DNA from: Pseudomonas sp. GD03919
GTDB taxonomy: Bacteria > Pseudomonadota > Gammaproteobacteria > Pseudomonadales > Pseudomonadaceae
Assembly: GCF_029814935.1 (NCBI RefSeq)
Contig: NZ_CP104582.1
Span: 3,286,001-3,350,000, forward strand
DNA length: 64,000 nucleotides
Direction of reading: 5' to 3'
Shown here: piece after piece, positions 57,625-64,000 of the stretch
Numbering within the stretch: position 1 is the first letter of the stretch
How the letters are laid out: each line of letters starts with the position of its first letter
Notes under the pieces: generated by a model
Told to the model about the DNA's origin: nothing
Seen by the model: the letters and a program-made list of their open reading frames with translations, nothing else
The model's database searches: none
Position numbers and translations under genes: made by a program

Positions 57625-59250
57625 ATGTTCCTGCAAAAATCCCTGCGCGCGCAGATTCTCGCTCTGCTCGGCGGCAGCCTGACGCTGATCCTGATCACCG
57701 CACTGGCCTGCTTCAGCTTCCTCTCCAGCGGCATTCAGTCCTATCGGGGCCTGCTCGATGGGCCGCTGGAATCTTCACGCCTGATCGACGCGGCCAACGT
57801 CGAATTCAAGATCCAGGTGCAGGAGTGGAAGAACGTCCTGCTACGCGGCCAGGACAGCGCCAACCTGCAACGCTACTGGAGCCAGTTCGAAGCGCAGGAG
57901 CGCAAGGTGCAGGACATTCTCGGCCAGTTGACCCAGGTCGCCGCAGCCGACCCGGCCTTGAAGACGCAGGTCGAACGCCTGCGCAGAGAACATCAGGCGC
58001 TCGGCGGCAATTACCGCAAGGGCCGCGACGCCTTCGTGGCCGCTGGTGCCGATGCCAGGGCCGGCGATGAAGCCGTCAAAGGCATCGACCGCGCCACCAG
58101 TGAGCAGATGACTGCATTGGTCGAGCAGTTGCGCCAGAACAGCCTGAGCCAGGCCGAGCAGATCAACGCCAGCGCCGCACGCACCATTCTCAGCGGCACC
58201 CTCGTGATGCTGGCTGCCGCCTTGATCATCACCCTGTTCAGCCTGTGGCTGATAAACCGTAATCTGATCACGCCCATCCGCCACCTGATCGGTCATGTCG
58301 ACCAGCTCAGCCAAGGTCGCTTCGGCCAGCGCGTGGAGAGCAACCGCCAGGATGAACTGGGCCTGCTGGCCCGCGCTGCGAATACCCTGCGCGACTTTCT
58401 CGCCAGCACCAGCGAGCGTCTGCACCAGAGCACGCAGAACCTCGACAGCGCCAGCAGCGAGCTGAACGCCATTGCCTCACGCATGACCGAGGGCGTCAGC
58501 GAGCAGTTCGAGCGTACCGATCAGGTCGCCACCGCCATGCACGAGATGTCCGCCACCGCCCAGGAAGTCGCGCGCCATGCCGCTGACGCCGCGCACGCGG
58601 CCAACGATGCCGACGACTCGGCCCGCCAGGGCAGCACGGTGATGCAATCGACCATCGCCACCATCACCGACATTCGCGGCGAGATCGCCAATACCGCCGA
58701 GGTGATCCGTCGCCTGGAAAGCGATAGCGGACGCATCGGCAAGGTGCTGGAAGTGATCCGAGGCATCGCCGAGCAGACCAACCTGCTGGCCCTCAACGCG
58801 GCCATCGAGGCGGCGCGCGCCGGCGAGCAGGGTCGCGGTTTCGCCGTGGTGGCCGACGAGGTGCGCACCCTGGCGCAGCGCACTGCCGAGTCCACCGCCG
58901 AAATCAACCAGATCATCGACACCGTGCAGACCGGCGCGCTGAATGCCGTGCGCGCCATCGAGAGCGGCCAGCAGCGCAGTGAGCAGGGCGTCACCCAGGT
59001 CACCGAGGCCGGCGCCATGCTGCAGCGCATCACCGAGGCGGTGGAAGCCATACGCGACATGAACCAGCAGATCGCCACCGCCGCCGAGGAGCAGACCTCG
59101 GTGGCCGAGGACATCTCGCGCAACCTCACCGAGCTGACCGCCATCGCCAGCGCCAACCAGGACAACGTTCAGCGCACGCAGAAGGCCAGCCGCAACCTGC
59201 ATGACATGTCCGGGCAACTGGGCGAAGTGACTCGCCGCCTGGGTTCCTGA
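57625..59250 (+). CDS. Methyl-accepting chemotaxis protein
   Basis: A 541-residue chemoreceptor with TM1 about 9-31, a periplasmic helical-bundle sensor (about 35-187), TM2 about 188-211, then HAMP (NRNLITPIRHLIGHVDQLSQG) and the signalling hairpin whose tip is IRGIAEQTNLLALNAAIEAARAGEQGRGFAVVADEVR (about 378-414). No C-terminal NWETF-like CheR tether is seen (ends TRRLGS). The ligand is unknown. Confidence 0.94.
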   Translation: MFLQKSLRAQILALLGGSLTLILITALACFSFLSSGIQSYRGLLDGPLESSRLIDAANVEFKIQVQEWKNVLLRGQDSANLQRYWSQFEAQERKVQDILGQLTQVAAADPALKTQVERLRREHQALGGNYRKGRDAFVAAGADARAGDEAVKGIDRATSEQMTALVEQLRQNSLSQAEQINASAARTILSGTLVMLAAALIITLFSLWLINRNLITPIRHLIGHVDQLSQGRFGQRVESNRQDELGLLARAANTLRDFLASTSERLHQSTQNLDSASSELNAIASRMTEGVSEQFERTDQVATAMHEMSATAQEVARHAADAAHAANDADDSARQGSTVMQSTIATITDIRGEIANTAEVIRRLESDSGRIGKVLEVIRGIAEQTNLLALNAAIEAARAGEQGRGFAVVADEVRTLAQRTAESTAEINQIIDTVQTGALNAVRAIESGQQRSEQGVTQVTEAGAMLQRITEAVEAIRDMNQQIATAAEEQTSVAEDISRNLTELTAIASANQDNVQRTQKASRNLHDMSGQLGEVTRRLGS

Positions 59251-59459
59251 GCCAACCTGCGAACCGGCGTGGCACGCAGCACGCGGCTCGCCCCGGCGCC
59301 GACAGCCTGCGCAGCAGAATGAACGCCGTAACGCGGGCTGCGGCCCGCCAGCGCGCTGGCGGGGAAGGTACGCAGGGCGGACAAGCATTCGACCTGTCCG
59401 CCCCCACTGAAAACAGCCAAACGACAAAAGGTCGCAATTAACCCTTGCCATTTATGTAA

Positions 59460-59474
59460 TAGTAATTATTCTCA
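59460..59474 (+). promoter_or_regulatory. Fur-box-like operator
   Basis: TAGTAATTATTCTCA fits the 7-1-7 Fur pattern TGAGAATnATTCTCA, perfectly in the right half; the overlapping 19-mer at 59455-59473 matches GATAATGATAATCATTATC at 13 positions. It lies 31 bp before the small-protein ATG at 59505. Confidence 0.5.
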
Positions 59475-59504
59475 GTTACGTAATGACGGCCAAGGAGACC
59501 TGCC

Positions 59505-59735
59505 ATGACCTACCTGATCGATGCCTGGCTGGACCGACCGCATCCCTACCTGCGCATCCTCAACCGCGAAACCGGGGAAGTCTGCGCCATGCTGGAAGAA
59601 GAAGCGCTGGACGAGCTGCGCGACCAGGGCGACCTGGACTTGCACGAGCTCAGTTCCAGCGAGCCCATCGTGCTCAAAGAGCTGGTGCGCAGCCTGTTTC
59701 TGTACTGCTACGCACGGGCCCTGCGTCCATCCTGA
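59505..59735 (+). CDS. Conserved small Pseudomonas protein, 76 residues
   Basis: A soluble acidic protein (TYLIDAWLDRPHPYLRILNRETGEVCAMLEEE). It resembles small, iron-repressed Pseudomonas proteins such as PA4570 (from memory), and the Fur-like box upstream supports this. Biochemical function unknown. AAGGAG lies 7 bp before the ATG. Confidence 0.78.
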   Translation: MTYLIDAWLDRPHPYLRILNRETGEVCAMLEEEALDELRDQGDLDLHELSSSEPIVLKELVRSLFLYCYARALRPS

Positions 59736-59741
59736 AAGACA

Positions 59742-59774
59742 AAACGGCCCTTCTGCGCTGCAGAAGGGCCGTTT
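59742..59774. terminator. Terminator hairpin after the small protein
   Basis: AAACGGCCCTTCTGC-GCT-GCAGAAGGGCCGTTT is a perfect 15-bp stem. T-residues follow more clearly on the minus strand (TTTTGTCTTT). Confidence 0.78.
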
Positions 59775-59784
59775 CGTACGTAGC

Positions 59785-59814
59785 GTAGGGTGGACGACGC
59801 TTCACCCGTCCACC
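59785..59814. repeat. GTAGGGTGG-type palindromic repeat, copy e
   Basis: GTAGGGTGGACGACGCTTCACCCGTCCACC has the family's GTAGGGTGG head and matching CCACC arm. Confidence 0.7.
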
Positions 59815-59891
59815 GTGGTCGTGGTGGACAAAAACAGCGCTTGCAGTGGTTCGGTGCGCAAAGCGCACCCCACAACTACAAACCTCTTGCC

Positions 59892-60078
59892 GGCATCGCG
59901 AGCTAGAGCGATACAAGGCAAAAACAAGCGAGGAACGGTCGGAGTCGCGGGCGACTGTACTTTTGTACATGAGCATTACTCGCTTCGCTCGCCCTCCGGG
60001 CCGCGCTGAAGCGCGTTAGCCGCAAGCGACTCTCCGAGCTTGTTTTTAACGCAGTAGCGCCGAAGCGCAGCAGGCCGT
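59892..60078. repeat. Structured MITE-like element, copy 2 (inverted)
   Basis: Matches the element at 45979-46207 in reverse orientation over its core: GCGAGCTAGAGC, GGAACGGTCGGAGTCGCG, CGACTGTACTTTTGTACATG, AGCATTACTCGCTTCGCTCG, GCGTTAGCCGCAAGCG, TTGTTTTTAACGCAG. The terminal AAAAATCTAT repeats are lost. It lies between the small protein and fklB, ending 10 bp from the fklB stop. Confidence 0.75.
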
Positions 60079-60087
60079 TAACGACTC

Positions 60088-60717
60088 TTACAGGATGTCG
60101 AGCAGCTCGACATCAAACACCAGCACACTGTGCGGCGGGATGCTGCCGACGCCCTGGGCGCCGTAGGCCAACTCGCTCGGCACGTGCAGGCGCCATTTGC
60201 TGCCGGTGCCCATCAGTTGCAGCGCCTCGACCCAGCCCGGAATCACACCACCAACCGGAAACTCAGCCGGCTGGCCACGCTCGTAGGAGCTGTCGAACAC
60301 CGTGCCGTCGATCAAGGTGCCATGGTAGTGAGTACGTACCTGGTCTTCGGCCGACGGCTTGGCGCCCTCGCCGGCTACCAGCACTTCGTACTGCAGGCCG
60401 GAAGCCAGTACGGTCACGCCCTCACGCTTGGCGTTCTCGGCCAGGTAGGCGCGACCTTCGCCGGCAGCGGCTTCAGCCTTGGCGGCCGCCTCGGCCTGCA
60501 TGATTTCGCGGATGACCTTGAAGCTGGCGCCCAGCTCGGCCTCGGAAACGCGGCTGGCCTGGCCGGTGAAGGCGTCGGTCAGACCGGCGAGAATGGCGTT
60601 CAGATCGACCCCGGGCGGCGGGTTGTCACGCAGCTGACCACCGAGTTGACGACCGATGCCGTAGCTGACGCGGCCTTCATCGGAGGACAGATCGGGGCTG
60701 AAGTTGAATTCGGACAT
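60088..60717 (-). CDS. fklB: FKBP-type peptidyl-prolyl cis-trans isomerase FklB
   Basis: A 209-residue protein with the FklB N-terminal dimer domain (DEGRVSYGIGRQLGGQL...) and a C-terminal FKBP domain (YHGTLIDGTVFDSSYERGQPAEFPVGGVIPGWVEALQLM...). No signal peptide, so probably cytosolic. Confidence 0.93.
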   Translation of the reverse strand: MSEFNFSPDLSSDEGRVSYGIGRQLGGQLRDNPPPGVDLNAILAGLTDAFTGQASRVSEAELGASFKVIREIMQAEAAAKAEAAAGEGRAYLAENAKREGVTVLASGLQYEVLVAGEGAKPSAEDQVRTHYHGTLIDGTVFDSSYERGQPAEFPVGGVIPGWVEALQLMGTGSKWRLHVPSELAYGAQGVGSIPPHSVLVFDVELLDIL

Positions 60718-60789
60718 GAAGGGCTCCGCTTGGGGCTGGGAAAAAAGGTCGGCCAGACTAGCACAGAAGCCAGGCGCGGCGTCACGGCG

Positions 60790-60984
60790 CTACGCATTGC
60801 CCGTCGCAACTGAATCCGCGGGAGACGCATGAGCGGCGACACTCTCTCCTGCGTAGGTGCGCCCGCGCCGACAGCGCTCGGAGCAGTAGCGCACCTCGTC
60901 CCAGCACCGCGCCCACTTCTTGCGCCAGGTGAACGGCAGGCCGCACACCGCGCAGGTCTTCACCGGCAGCTCGCTCTTTTTCAC
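60790..60984 (-). CDS. DUF2256 small zinc-ribbon protein
   Basis: A 64-residue protein with four Cys in [28 protein letters not shown], the DUF2256 pattern, often encoded beside photolyase-related genes. GTG at 60984 overlaps the photolyase stop (GTGA), and GGAG is 7 bp upstream of the start. It is the last gene of the coupled three-gene set. Confidence 0.9.
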   Translation of the reverse strand: MKKSELPVKTCAVCGLPFTWRKKWARCWDEVRYCSERCRRGRTYAGESVAAHASPADSVATGNA

Positions 60985-62516
60985 AGCATCTCTCCGGCAT
61001 CGAGTTTTGCCAGCAGTCGCTCGCCCCAATCCCACAGTGCCTGCTGCTTGGCTTCGGGCATGCGCGCCAGATTGCGATAGACCATGCCGATGCGCGGATT
61101 GCGCTCCAGCGGCTCGCGATGACGCATGAGAAAGTGCCAGTACAGCGAATTGAACGGGCAAGCCGACTCGCCCGTGCTCTCGCTGACCTTGTAGCTGCAG
61201 CCCTGGCAATGGTTGGACATGCGCTTGATGTACTGGCCGCTGGCGCAGTAGGGCTTGGAGCCGAGGTAGCCGCCATCGGCGTGCATCACCATACCCAGGG
61301 TATTGGGCAGCTCGACCCAGTCGAACGCGTCCATGTACACGGCCAGGTACCAGTCGCAGATGGCCTTGGGCGCAATGCCGGCGAGCAGGGCAAAGTTACC
61401 GGTGACCATCAGCCGCTGGATATGGTGCGCGTAGGCATGCTCCAGCGTCTGGCCGATGGCCTGGCGCATGCAGTTCATGCGCGTCTTGCCGGTCCAGTAG
61501 AACGCCGGCAGCGCCCGTGAATTGCCGAAGCGATTGCCCTCGGCGTACTCCGGCATGCGCAGCCAGTAGATACCGCGTACGTACTCGCGCCAACCGATCA
61601 ACTGGCGGATGAAGCCTTCGGCAGCGTTCAGCGGCACGTCACCAGCGCGATAGGCCGCCTCGACATCGGCACAGAGCTGGCGCATGTCGAGCAGGCCAAT
61701 GTTCAGCGCGGCGCTGATGCGTGAATGAAAAAGAAACGGCTCGTCATCGGCCATGGCGTCCTGGTAATCACCGAAATCAGCCAGGCCACGGGCGAGAAAA
61801 TGCTGCCAGAGACGCTCGGCCTGTTCGGCAGTCACCGGATAGTCGAAACCATCCAGACGGCCGTAGTGATGGGTAAATCGCCGTGCCACCAGCGCCAGCA
61901 CCTCGGTCGTGATGGCATCCGGCTCGATGCGCAAGGGTGCCGGCGGATGTACACCTTTGGGCAATGCCTTGCGGTTATCGGCATCGAAGTTCCAGGCGCC
62001 CCCCTCGGGCGTGCCATCGGGGTTGAGCAGCAGACCGCTGGCGCGGCGCATCTCCCGGTAGAAGAACTCCATGCGCAACTGCTTGCGCCCCTTGGCCCAG
62101 TCGGCGAAGGCCTCGCGGCTGCAGAGAAAGCGGCTGTCCGGGTGCCAGTGAATCGGTACGCCACAATGACGCAGCGCCTGCTCCAGGCGCCAGTCGCCGC
62201 ATTCGGTAAGGTGCACCTCGGCCGGGTTGAGCCGCTGCGTCCAGCGCAGCAGTTCGCCCGGCAGGGAGCCGCTGTTGTCAGGGTCATCGAGGGCCACGTA
62301 ATGCACCCTGATGCCCTGCTGACGCAGCGCCTCGGCAAAGTGGCGCATGGCGCTGAAGATCAACGCGATCTTCTTCGGGTGATGCGGCACATGGCTGGCC
62401 TCTTCCATCACCTCGGCCAGCAGTACGTGATCCCGTAACGGGTCGATATCTGCCAGGCCTCCGAGGCCTGGGGTGAGCTGATCCCCCAGGATCAGAATCA
62501 GACGACGTGCACTCAC
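60981..62516 (-). CDS. FeS photolyase-related protein (DPRP/CryPro family)
   Basis: A 511-residue prokaryotic (6-4) photolyase or cryptochrome-like flavoprotein. The N-terminus [13 protein letters not shown] starts the DPRP domain, which has [18 protein letters not shown]. The C-terminal half has [43 protein letters not shown] and [14 protein letters not shown]. Four cluster Cys by comparison with Agrobacterium PhrB are present: MNCMRQ, HCQGC and ACPFN. GTG at 62516 overlaps the upstream stop. Confidence 0.9.
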   Translation of the reverse strand: MSARRLILILGDQLTPGLGGLADIDPLRDHVLLAEVMEEASHVPHHPKKIALIFSAMRHFAEALRQQGIRVHYVALDDPDNSGSLPGELLRWTQRLNPAEVHLTECGDWRLEQALRHCGVPIHWHPDSRFLCSREAFADWAKGRKQLRMEFFYREMRRASGLLLNPDGTPEGGAWNFDADNRKALPKGVHPPAPLRIEPDAITTEVLALVARRFTHHYGRLDGFDYPVTAEQAERLWQHFLARGLADFGDYQDAMADDEPFLFHSRISAALNIGLLDMRQLCADVEAAYRAGDVPLNAAEGFIRQLIGWREYVRGIYWLRMPEYAEGNRFGNSRALPAFYWTGKTRMNCMRQAIGQTLEHAYAHHIQRLMVTGNFALLAGIAPKAICDWYLAVYMDAFDWVELPNTLGMVMHADGGYLGSKPYCASGQYIKRMSNHCQGCSYKVSESTGESACPFNSLYWHFLMRHREPLERNPRIGMVYRNLARMPEAKQQALWDWGERLLAKLDAGEML

Positions 62517-63889
62517 AGCGGCACGATCTCCATGGTGGGGTGACGGCGCAGATGGCCGAGCAGGATGTGATACGTATCGAGATTGAAGCCGCCCTGCCGC
62601 TCGGCCAGTAACGGCGCCGCCAGTTCGGGACGATCGACCGTGCCGAGGTGACGCCACTGATCGAGCACATGCCACTGGCAGAGCCCATGGCGCTCGTCGC
62701 GCTCGACCAGCGCAACCGGCCCGGCCCAGGGCCAGGCCTGGGTCTGCAGGCGCTCGGCACCAGCCAGCAGTCGCGTATCGTGACGCCGGCGTGACTCTGC
62801 GCCACAGCAGGCGCCCGCGCAGCGCCCAAGCTGGTAGGCGAAACAGGCACCGTCGCCCTCCTCCAGGCCGAGGACACGCAGGCACAAGTGCCGCTCGCGG
62901 GCCTGTTCCAGCAACCATTGCCGGGCATGATGGCGCGAACGAAACAGCCCGGCATGGCGCCCCCCAGGCGTCAGCGCCTGATGCTGCAGCAGATCGAGCT
63001 GCAGAGCGCCCGGCTCGCCCAGCAGCGCCCAGGTCAGCAACTCGCGCTGCTTGCGCAGACGGCGGTTGTACAGGGGCTGCAGGCGCTTGATTTCGTGCGA
63101 CTCGAGCAACAACGCGCCCAGCTCGCCGGCAGTCGGGATGACCCGCACATCACGGATCTGCTGGATCATCTGCAGGCTGCGGCGGTCGCGGTGGTCGTTA
63201 TTGAAGTGCGACATCACCCGACGACGCAGGTTGCGGCTCTTGCCCACGTACAGCTGCGCATCGCCATCGCCGAGAAAGTAGTACACGCCTGGACGTTCCG
63301 GTAAGGCCGCAAAACGCTCTGCCGGCAGCAACGGAGGCCGTGCCGCACTGCGTAGCTGGCTCGCCAGCGCAGTCGGCGCAACACACTGCAGCAAATGCCG
63401 GAGCACACTCAGCACGGCCTCGGCGTCAGGCACGGCACGATCACGGAAGAAGCGCTTAATCGCGAAATGCGCGCAGAGCGCATCGAAGCCGGCACTGGCC
63501 AAGTACGGCAGGGCCACCCTGGCCAGGCGCAGTATGCAGAGTTGCGGCGGGCGCAGCGTCTTCCAGTCAGGCAGTACCCGGCGCAAAAAAGCCAGGGCAA
63601 AACGCAGGTTGTAGCCAACCAATACCCGCCCCCGGATAGCCTCGGTGATCGCCTGTGCCTGGCTCTCGATACGCGGCTGGCCGCACAGTTCAAGTGGATG
63701 CAGGCCACTCAGGCGCAATAGCTGCGGCGGCAGGGCGATATCGGGCTCGAACAACCAGTGCAAACGTGCGCTGACGTTACCGTCGCTGTCGACCTGGATG
63801 ATCGCCAGCTCCCAGATGACATCTCGCCCCGGATGCACGCCACTGGTCTTGACCTCCACGACGGCCAGAGCCCTGCCCTGCACCGTCAT
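62513..63889 (-). CDS. DnaQ-like exonuclease-domain/GIY-YIG endonuclease fusion (Cho-like)
   Basis: A 458-residue fusion. Residues 1-165 form a DnaQ-like fold whose catalytic residues are changed: motif I reads VVEVKTSG (E12, K14 instead of D, E), motif II N94LRFAL lacks the Asp, and motif III RAVPDAE keeps Asp but has Arg for His. Residues 200-285 are a UvrC/Cho GIY-YIG domain with GVYYF (201-205), YVGKS (214-218) and the later Asn in PLYNRRLRK. A Cys-rich CFAYQLGRCAGAC follows as in UvrC. Start at 63889 or 63913 (GTG); neither has a good site. Confidence 0.85.
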   Translation of the reverse strand: MTVQGRALAVVEVKTSGVHPGRDVIWELAIIQVDSDGNVSARLHWLFEPDIALPPQLLRLSGLHPLELCGQPRIESQAQAITEAIRGRVLVGYNLRFALAFLRRVLPDWKTLRPPQLCILRLARVALPYLASAGFDALCAHFAIKRFFRDRAVPDAEAVLSVLRHLLQCVAPTALASQLRSAARPPLLPAERFAALPERPGVYYFLGDGDAQLYVGKSRNLRRRVMSHFNNDHRDRRSLQMIQQIRDVRVIPTAGELGALLLESHEIKRLQPLYNRRLRKQRELLTWALLGEPGALQLDLLQHQALTPGGRHAGLFRSRHHARQWLLEQARERHLCLRVLGLEEGDGACFAYQLGRCAGACCGAESRRRHDTRLLAGAERLQTQAWPWAGPVALVERDERHGLCQWHVLDQWRHLGTVDRPELAAPLLAERQGGFNLDTYHILLGHLRRHPTMEIVPL

Positions 63890-64000
63890 GGATATCGCGC
63901 AAGGCGCAGTCACCAGCCGGAGCGAAAGGCGATGGGCACACGCAGGCTGTTATCAGCCGATGGCATGCCGCACATTTCGTCATGCACCGAGCTGTGCACC

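Noticed and set aside
63777..63983. 68-codon minus-strand frame starting MTKCAACHRL
   Set aside because: The Cys-containing start is suggestive, but it overlaps the start of the DnaQ/GIY-YIG gene in another frame and soon turns into low-quality sequence.

Overview
The window is chromosomal DNA from a Pseudomonas, most likely of the P. mendocina / P. oleovorans / P. alcaligenes lineage. This rests on near-textbook Pseudomonas proteins (OprL/Pal, Dps, MinD with a TTG start, AspRS, an OprD-family porin), high GC and Pseudomonas gene order. No phage, plasmid, CRISPR array or defence island was seen. Most of the sequence is conserved core genome. The accessory signal is one fresh insertion sequence, several families of small palindromic or MITE-like repeats, and one decayed catabolic locus.

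Layout. 1-5450: end of a beta-CASP metallo-hydrolase, a LOG-family protein, nadA, tRNA-Lys(UUU) with its own promoter, queC-queE, and a 1,027-bp IS1595-type element with a perfect 8-bp target duplication. 5451-16116 (minus strand): ruvC-ruvA-ruvB, ybgC-tolQ-tolR-tolA-tolB-pal-cpoB, plus yebC/pmpR and aspS. Transcription runs toward lower coordinates and ends at the cpoB terminator, where the IS landed. 16194-26204: an orphan HPt protein, dps, a nested repeat island, a diguanylate cyclase, a membrane/cold-shock fusion protein, slyX and a HIT protein, an OprD-type porin, a thioesterase, proS, a lipoprotein and a methyltransferase. 26415-34946: a GT51 peptidoglycan glycosyltransferase-like protein, a lipoprotein hydrolase, a VF530-type protein, putP, a FemAB/GNAT-like protein, a general porin and a DUF2057 lipoprotein. 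35032-43855: small hypothetical, a CynX-type transporter, an SDR, DUF2784, DUF2061, a secreted hydrolase coupled to mlaA, a pirin, a patatin and a lipid A acyltransferase.

44083-48976: minCDE, an RluA-type pseudouridine synthase, an M18 aminopeptidase and an E. coli-type gmhA. 49068-53694: an AraC regulator, a hypothetical membrane-anchored protein, a second Lon-type protease and a chagasin-like inhibitor. 53832-57325: an ABC exporter, a D-2-hydroxyacid dehydrogenase and remnants of a D-glucarate/galactarate operon. 57625-60717: a chemoreceptor, a small protein behind a Fur-like box, and fklB. 60790-63889: a translationally coupled minus-strand module of a DnaQ-like/GIY-YIG nuclease, an FeS photolyase-related protein and DUF2256.

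Functional themes are envelope integrity (Tol-Pal, MlaA, LpxL, porins, GT51 protein, gmhA), DNA repair (ruvCAB, photolyase/GIY-YIG module), division-site placement (minCDE), tRNA modification and charging (queCE, aspS, proS, tRNA-Lys) and stress (dps, Lon, cold-shock fusion).

I found no clear evidence of a wholly new defence or mobile system. The best leads are the photolyase/GIY-YIG module with a degenerate exonuclease domain, the structured MITE-like repeats (one nested inside another with a rebuildable target site), the LexA-like operator in front of ruvC, and the collapsed sugar-acid locus that simple ORF calling misses. Recollections of PAO1 gene order are from memory and unchecked.
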